DNA from: Lachnospira sp.
GTDB lineage: Bacteria > Bacillota > Clostridia > Lachnospirales > Lachnospiraceae
NCBI GenBank assembly: GCA_017626275.1
Contig: JAGAJD010000092.1
Location: 1 to 10,272, forward strand
Length of the DNA stretch: 10,272 nt
Direction of reading: 5' to 3'
The position numbers were made by a program, and so were the translations under genes. The notes under the pieces are model-generated. The model did not search any database. It saw only the letters and a program-made list of their open reading frames with translations, and was not told the DNA's origin. The stretch's first letter is position 1, and every line of letters starts with the position of its first letter. Below are positions 7,080 to 10,272 of this stretch, in pieces.

Positions 7080-8174
7080 ATGCATGATAAATTTGAGAAT
7101 ATAGAGAATTCCATAAGTTCTTATATGACAAAAAACAGAGTGCTGTTATTTTTGCAGTTGACACTTATGATTTATTTTCTTCTTTTAAAAGTATATTTTA
7201 TGGCAGCATTTAATCTGATGAGCAGTGTTGTTTTTTTTACCTGCTATAAGCTGTTTGAAAATAAAAGCCGTGAGCTGTGTTCAAAGGTTAATTACTATGT
7301 AATATGGTTGTATGTTGTGACTGCCTCCTGCATAATGGGAATGGAATACGGTTTTCATCTTGCGTTAATTGCAATGCTTTTGCCGGTAGCTGTGTCTATT
7401 TATGCTAATAATGGAGCAGCTTCGAGCGATAACAGTTTTTTTTCATGCTGTTTTAAGCGGGGTGAAGCTATATTTATAGTGGTGGCAACAATGGCTGCTT
7501 ATTTAGTGATGCAAGTCATTTCTTTTAATGATATTACATTTACCGGACTGGTTCCTGTGCATAGTGATTTGATTGTATGTGGTTCCTTTATGTTAAATGC
7601 ACTGTTAGTTATTTCGTATGTTTTTTATTATTTGAATAGGTATAGTAGATATGTTAATAAAAAGGAAGAGTTTTTGAAACAGAAAGCCGATTACGATGAA
7701 TTGACAGGGCTATATAACAGAAACAGAATAAGGTTTATTTTGGAACATAATTATAACGTGGCAAAAGAAGGCAATATGGATTTTGGTATTGCTATTATGG
7801 ATTTAGATGATTTTAAAAAGATTAATGACACCTATGGACATATCACGGGCGATTTTGTTTTAAGACGTTTTGCGGGAATTGTCGATGAAATCGTTAAAAA
7901 ATGCGAAGGACAGATTGTTGCCGGAAGATGGGGCGGAGAGGAATTTCTTGTTATTTATTACGGCGATAACAGAGAAGATTTTTATATGCTGCTTGAATAT
8001 ATAAGAATGAAGATATGTGAGAAATCGTTTGTGTTTGAACACAGCAAAATTAACGTATCTGTTACGATTGGTATGGCTTTGTTTGGAATTGAGCAAAGTA
8101 TGGAGGAGCTTATCAACAGTGCGGATATGAAGCTGTATGAGGGTAAACGCAGCGGTAAGAATAAAGTATTATAG
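7080..8174 (+). CDS. Membrane-bound diguanylate cyclase (GGEEF)
   Basis: 364 residues. The N-terminal part holds about six hydrophobic helices (near 21-36, 38-56, 73-91, 93-109, 130-149 and 164-185), forming a membrane sensor of no family I can name. After a charged linker the GGDEF domain starts near residue 204: D-Y-D-E-L-T-G-L-Y-N-R, then M-D-L-D-D-F-K-K-I-N-D with Y-G-H and G-D, and G-G-E-E-F at 285-289. These are the substrate- and metal-binding residues of active cyclases, which condense two GTP into c-di-GMP at the inner membrane face. The inhibitory R-x-x-D site expected five residues before GGEEF is absent (E-G-Q-I there), so classical product inhibition is unlikely. AAAGGG at 7067-7072 is the ribosome site. 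It lies 18 nt after cheC and opposes the phosphodiesterase encoded in the same run. Confidence 0.93.
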   Translation: MHDKFENIENSISSYMTKNRVLLFLQLTLMIYFLLLKVYFMAAFNLMSSVVFFTCYKLFENKSRELCSKVNYYVIWLYVVTASCIMGMEYGFHLALIAMLLPVAVSIYANNGAASSDNSFFSCCFKRGEAIFIVVATMAAYLVMQVISFNDITFTGLVPVHSDLIVCGSFMLNALLVISYVFYYLNRYSRYVNKKEEFLKQKADYDELTGLYNRNRIRFILEHNYNVAKEGNMDFGIAIMDLDDFKKINDTYGHITGDFVLRRFAGIVDEIVKKCEGQIVAGRWGGEEFLVIYYGDNREDFYMLLEYIRMKICEKSFVFEHSKINVSVTIGMALFGIEQSMEELINSADMKLYEGKRSGKNKVL

Positions 8175-8178
8175 GAGG
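8173..8178 (+). promoter_or_regulatory. Strong ribosome binding site supporting a GTG start
   Basis: A perfect AGGAGG overlaps the stop codon (8172-8174) of the diguanylate cyclase and lies 7 nt before the GTG at 8186. It supports GTG as the start of the YfbR gene, and indicates coupled translation. Confidence 0.85.
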
Positions 8179-8185
8179 ATTTCCG

Positions 8186-8779
8186 GTGAACAGCGGTTAT
8201 TTTTATGCCATGCTTTCAAGAATGAAATATATCAACAGATGGGGGCTTATGCGCAATACAAGAGACGAGAATTTAAGCGAGCATAGTCTTGAAACAGCAT
8301 TTATTGCACATGCGTTAGGCATAATAAATAATGAGATATTTAAGGGAACACTCCCGGCTGAACGGCTGGCAGTGCTTGCAATGTACCACGATGTAACGGA
8401 AATTATTACGGGAGATATGCCGACTCCCGTTAAGTATTACAGTAAAAGTATACGTGATGCATATCACGAGATTGAAAAGGCTGCGGGAGAAGAACTGCTG
8501 ACAGGCATACCTGAAGTTTTAAGAGAAAGATATAAGAATACAGTTCTTGAATCGGAAGAGGAAAAAGAGCTGTTTCGTTATGTAAAAGCTGCAGATAAGC
8601 TGTCGGCACTTATTAAATGTATAGAAGAACGCAATATGGGAAATACGGATTTTTACGATGCACAGGAGACAATTACCGAAGCAATAAGAAATCTCAATAT
8701 TCCCGAGGCGGATTATTTTTTGGAAAATTTTATTCCGGCATATGCCGGAACGATTGATAAATCGGGAAAAGCGGAATAG
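8186..8779 (+). CDS. yfbR: 5'-deoxynucleotidase, YfbR family (HD domain)
   Basis: 197 residues from a GTG start, close to the Escherichia coli YfbR length. YfbR is a cytoplasmic HD-fold, metal-dependent enzyme that dephosphorylates deoxyribonucleoside 5'-monophosphates. Seen: near-identity to the family N-terminus (F-Y-A-M-L-S-R-M-K-Y-I-N-R-W), metal ligands H33, H68, D69 and D137, and R18/W19, which in E. coli select against ribonucleotides. All these fall at the same residue numbers as I recall for the E. coli enzyme. G-D-M-P-T-P-V-K-Y is also conserved. The gene is 11 nt after the diguanylate cyclase and 12 nt before topB. Its likely job is dNTP pool balance; a direct tie to c-di-GMP is not indicated because its known substrates are deoxynucleotides. 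Confidence 0.93.
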   Translation: MNSGYFYAMLSRMKYINRWGLMRNTRDENLSEHSLETAFIAHALGIINNEIFKGTLPAERLAVLAMYHDVTEIITGDMPTPVKYYSKSIRDAYHEIEKAAGEELLTGIPEVLRERYKNTVLESEEEKELFRYVKAADKLSALIKCIEERNMGNTDFYDAQETITEAIRNLNIPEADYFLENFIPAYAGTIDKSGKAE

Positions 8780-8780
8780 A

Positions 8781-8786
8781 TGGAGG
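8781..8786 (+). promoter_or_regulatory. Ribosome binding site that favours the 8792 start
   Basis: TGGAGG lies 5 nt before the ATG at 8792. It overlaps the in-frame ATG at 8780, so the shorter start giving M-G-K-S-V-F-I-A-E-K is preferred. Confidence 0.7.
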
Positions 8787-8791
8787 AAATA

Positions 8792-10272
8792 ATGGGAAAA
8801 TCAGTATTTATAGCAGAAAAGCCAAGTGTGGCGCAGGAATTTGCAAAGGCACTGCATGTAAACTTTTCAAGGAGAGATGGTTTTCTTGAATCCGAGCAGT
8901 ATATTGTGACATGGTGTGTAGGACATCTTGTCACTATGAGTTATCCTGATAAATATGATGAGCGGTTAAAACGGTGGAGCTTTGATACGCTTCCTTTTCT
9001 TCCAAAGGAATTTAAGTATGAAGTGATTCCTGCAGTTGAGAAACAGTTTAATATTGTAAAAGGTGTTTTGACCAGAGAAGATGTAGAGACGATATATGTA
9101 TGTACCGATTCAGGACGTGAGGGAGAATACATATATCGTCTTGTTGAACGTATGGCGGGAGTAAAGGATAAAAAGGAAAAAAGAGTGTGGATTGATTCCC
9201 AGACGGAAGAAGAAATTTTAAAGGGAATAGAGACAGCCAAAGATTTATCGGAATATGATAACCTAAGCGAAGCTGCATATCTTAGAGCCAAAGAGGATTA
9301 CCTTATGGGAATTAACTTTTCCCGCGTACTCACATTAAAATACGGAAGAAATATATCCGCTTATTTAAAGACGGACAGGACGGTGGTTTCTGTCGGCAGA
9401 GTTATGACATGTGTTTTGGGAATGGTGGTAAGAAGAGAACGTGAAATAAGGGCGTTTGTAAAGACACCGTTTTTTAAGGTTATAGCAAAAACGGAGCAGT
9501 TTGATGCCGAATGGAAGGTATGGGAAAAAAGCAGATATTTTAATACACCTTATCTTTATAAGGATAACGGCTTTCAGACAAGGCAAAAGGCGGAGGAGCT
9601 GATTGGAGTACTTTCGGATACACTTCCTGCAAATGCTGTTGTAGAAAAGATTGAGCGTAAGAAGGAGACGAAAAATCCGCCTCTTTTGTTTAATCTGGCT
9701 GAATTTCAGAATGAATGTTCCAAGCAGTTTAAAATCAGCCCTGACCAGACATTAAATATTATTCAGGAATTATACGAGAAAAAGCTTGTGACCTATCCGA
9801 GAACTGATGCACGAGTGCTTTCAACTGCCGTTTGCAAAGAAATTCAGAAAAATATTAACGGTCTGAAAGCGTATTCACAGGCTGGAGAGTATGCGCAGGA
9901 AATTCTTGAAAAGCAGCTTTATAAGGGATTGGAAAAGACACGTTACTGTGACGATAAAAAGATTACTGACCACTATGCGATTATTCCGACAGGACAGGGA
10001 CTTAACAGTCTTAATTCATTATCGCAGACGGCTGTAAGAACATATGAATTAATTGTGAGAAGATTTTTAAGCATATTTTATCCTGCGGCACAGTACAGTA
10101 AAGTAGGTATTACTTTAAATGTAAAGGAAGAACTTTTCACTGCTTCGTTTAAGGTGCTGGTAAATGAAGGGTATTTAAAGGCGGCAAGGGCTTCATTTGC
10201 AAAGGCAGGCAAAGATGATGAAGATGGAAAATGTACACAGGAACTTATAGAGGCATTGAAAAAATATAAAAA
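8792..10272 (+). CDS. topB: Type IA DNA topoisomerase, TopB (topoisomerase III) class, truncated by window edge
   Basis: 493 residues are visible and the frame is open at the right edge; TopB proteins are usually about 650-750 residues, so the C-terminal part is missing. It cuts and passes single DNA strands to relax or decatenate DNA. Seen: a Toprim domain at the N-terminus with E9-K10 in F-I-A-E-K-P-S-V-A and D106-S-G-R-E110-G-E112; the active-site Tyr335 in L-V-T-Y-P-R-T-D; and D-H-Y-A-I-I-P-T-G further on. The usually conserved G-R-V-Q-T-P motif reads G-R-V-M-T-C at 202-207. The Tyr forms the covalent DNA link and the acidic Toprim residues bind magnesium. It starts 12 nt after yfbR and is probably the last or a late gene of the operon. 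Similar enzymes occur on conjugative elements, but nothing else here suggests one. Confidence 0.92.
   Translation, partial: MGKSVFIAEKPSVAQEFAKALHVNFSRRDGFLESEQYIVTWCVGHLVTMSYPDKYDERLKRWSFDTLPFLPKEFKYEVIPAVEKQFNIVKGVLTREDVETIYVCTDSGREGEYIYRLVERMAGVKDKKEKRVWIDSQTEEEILKGIETAKDLSEYDNLSEAAYLRAKEDYLMGINFSRVLTLKYGRNISAYLKTDRTVVSVGRVMTCVLGMVVRREREIRAFVKTPFFKVIAKTEQFDAEWKVWEKSRYFNTPYLYKDNGFQTRQKAEELIGVLSDTLPANAVVEKIERKKETKNPPLLFNLAEFQNECSKQFKISPDQTLNIIQELYEKKLVTYPRTDARVLSTAVCKEIQKNINGLKAYSQAGEYAQEILEKQLYKGLEKTRYCDDKKITDHYAIIPTGQGLNSLNSLSQTAVRTYELIVRRFLSIFYPAAQYSKVGITLNVKEELFTASFKVLVNEGYLKAARASFAKAGKDDEDGKCTQELIEALKKYK

Noticed and set aside
8941..9586. Reverse-strand reading frames opposite topB
   Set aside because: They are shadows of the topoisomerase coding strand, lack ribosome sites and match no family.
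8792..10272. topB as a sign of an integrative conjugative element
   Set aside because: No relaxase, integrase, conjugation gene or attachment repeat is present, and the upstream neighbours are chromosomal-type genes.

Overview
The window looks like a low-GC Firmicute chromosome, most likely a motile or signalling-rich member of the Lachnospiraceae (Clostridia). The reasons are AT-rich coding sequence, strong AGGAGG-type ribosome binding sites, densely packed genes all on the + strand, an archaeal/fungal-type aspartate-semialdehyde dehydrogenase, a CheC-type phosphatase, and a cytosolic BMP-domain protein of a kind I associate with Clostridia. This assignment is inference from gene content; no rRNA or other marker gene is present.

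Layout. Positions 1-297 hold the end of an unrecognised reading frame that is open to the left edge. Positions 389-2314 encode a large soluble protein joining a ParB-like segment to a BMP/PnrA-like ligand-binding domain, followed 18 nt later by a small metallophosphoesterase (2333-2923). Positions 2924-3076 are a promoter and a roughly 100-nt leader for asd (3077-4168), which makes aspartate semialdehyde for lysine/diaminopimelate, threonine and methionine synthesis. asd ends in an intrinsic terminator (4188-4217), so it is probably monocistronic.

A second promoter (4232-4260) drives a tight six-gene run reaching the right edge. It encodes a c-di-GMP phosphodiesterase with a degenerate GGDEF domain (4301-6046), a stand-alone CheY-like receiver overlapping it by 8 nt (6039-6407), a CheC-like phosphatase with both active-site motifs intact (6426-7061), a six-helix membrane diguanylate cyclase (7080-8174), a YfbR-type 5'-deoxynucleotidase (8186-8779) and a type IA topoisomerase of the TopB class (8792 to the edge, truncated). 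No terminator is visible between these genes.

The first four genes form a coherent signalling cassette: one enzyme to make c-di-GMP, one to degrade it, a phosphorylatable receiver, and a phosphatase of the family that resets CheY-like proteins. No histidine kinase, CheD or flagellar gene lies in the window, so input and output must be elsewhere. YfbR (dNMP dephosphorylation) and TopB (DNA decatenation/relaxation) look like housekeeping genes co-transcribed with the cassette.

No tRNA, rRNA, CRISPR array, insertion sequence or riboswitch was recognised, and no gene-free stretch exceeds 300 bases.
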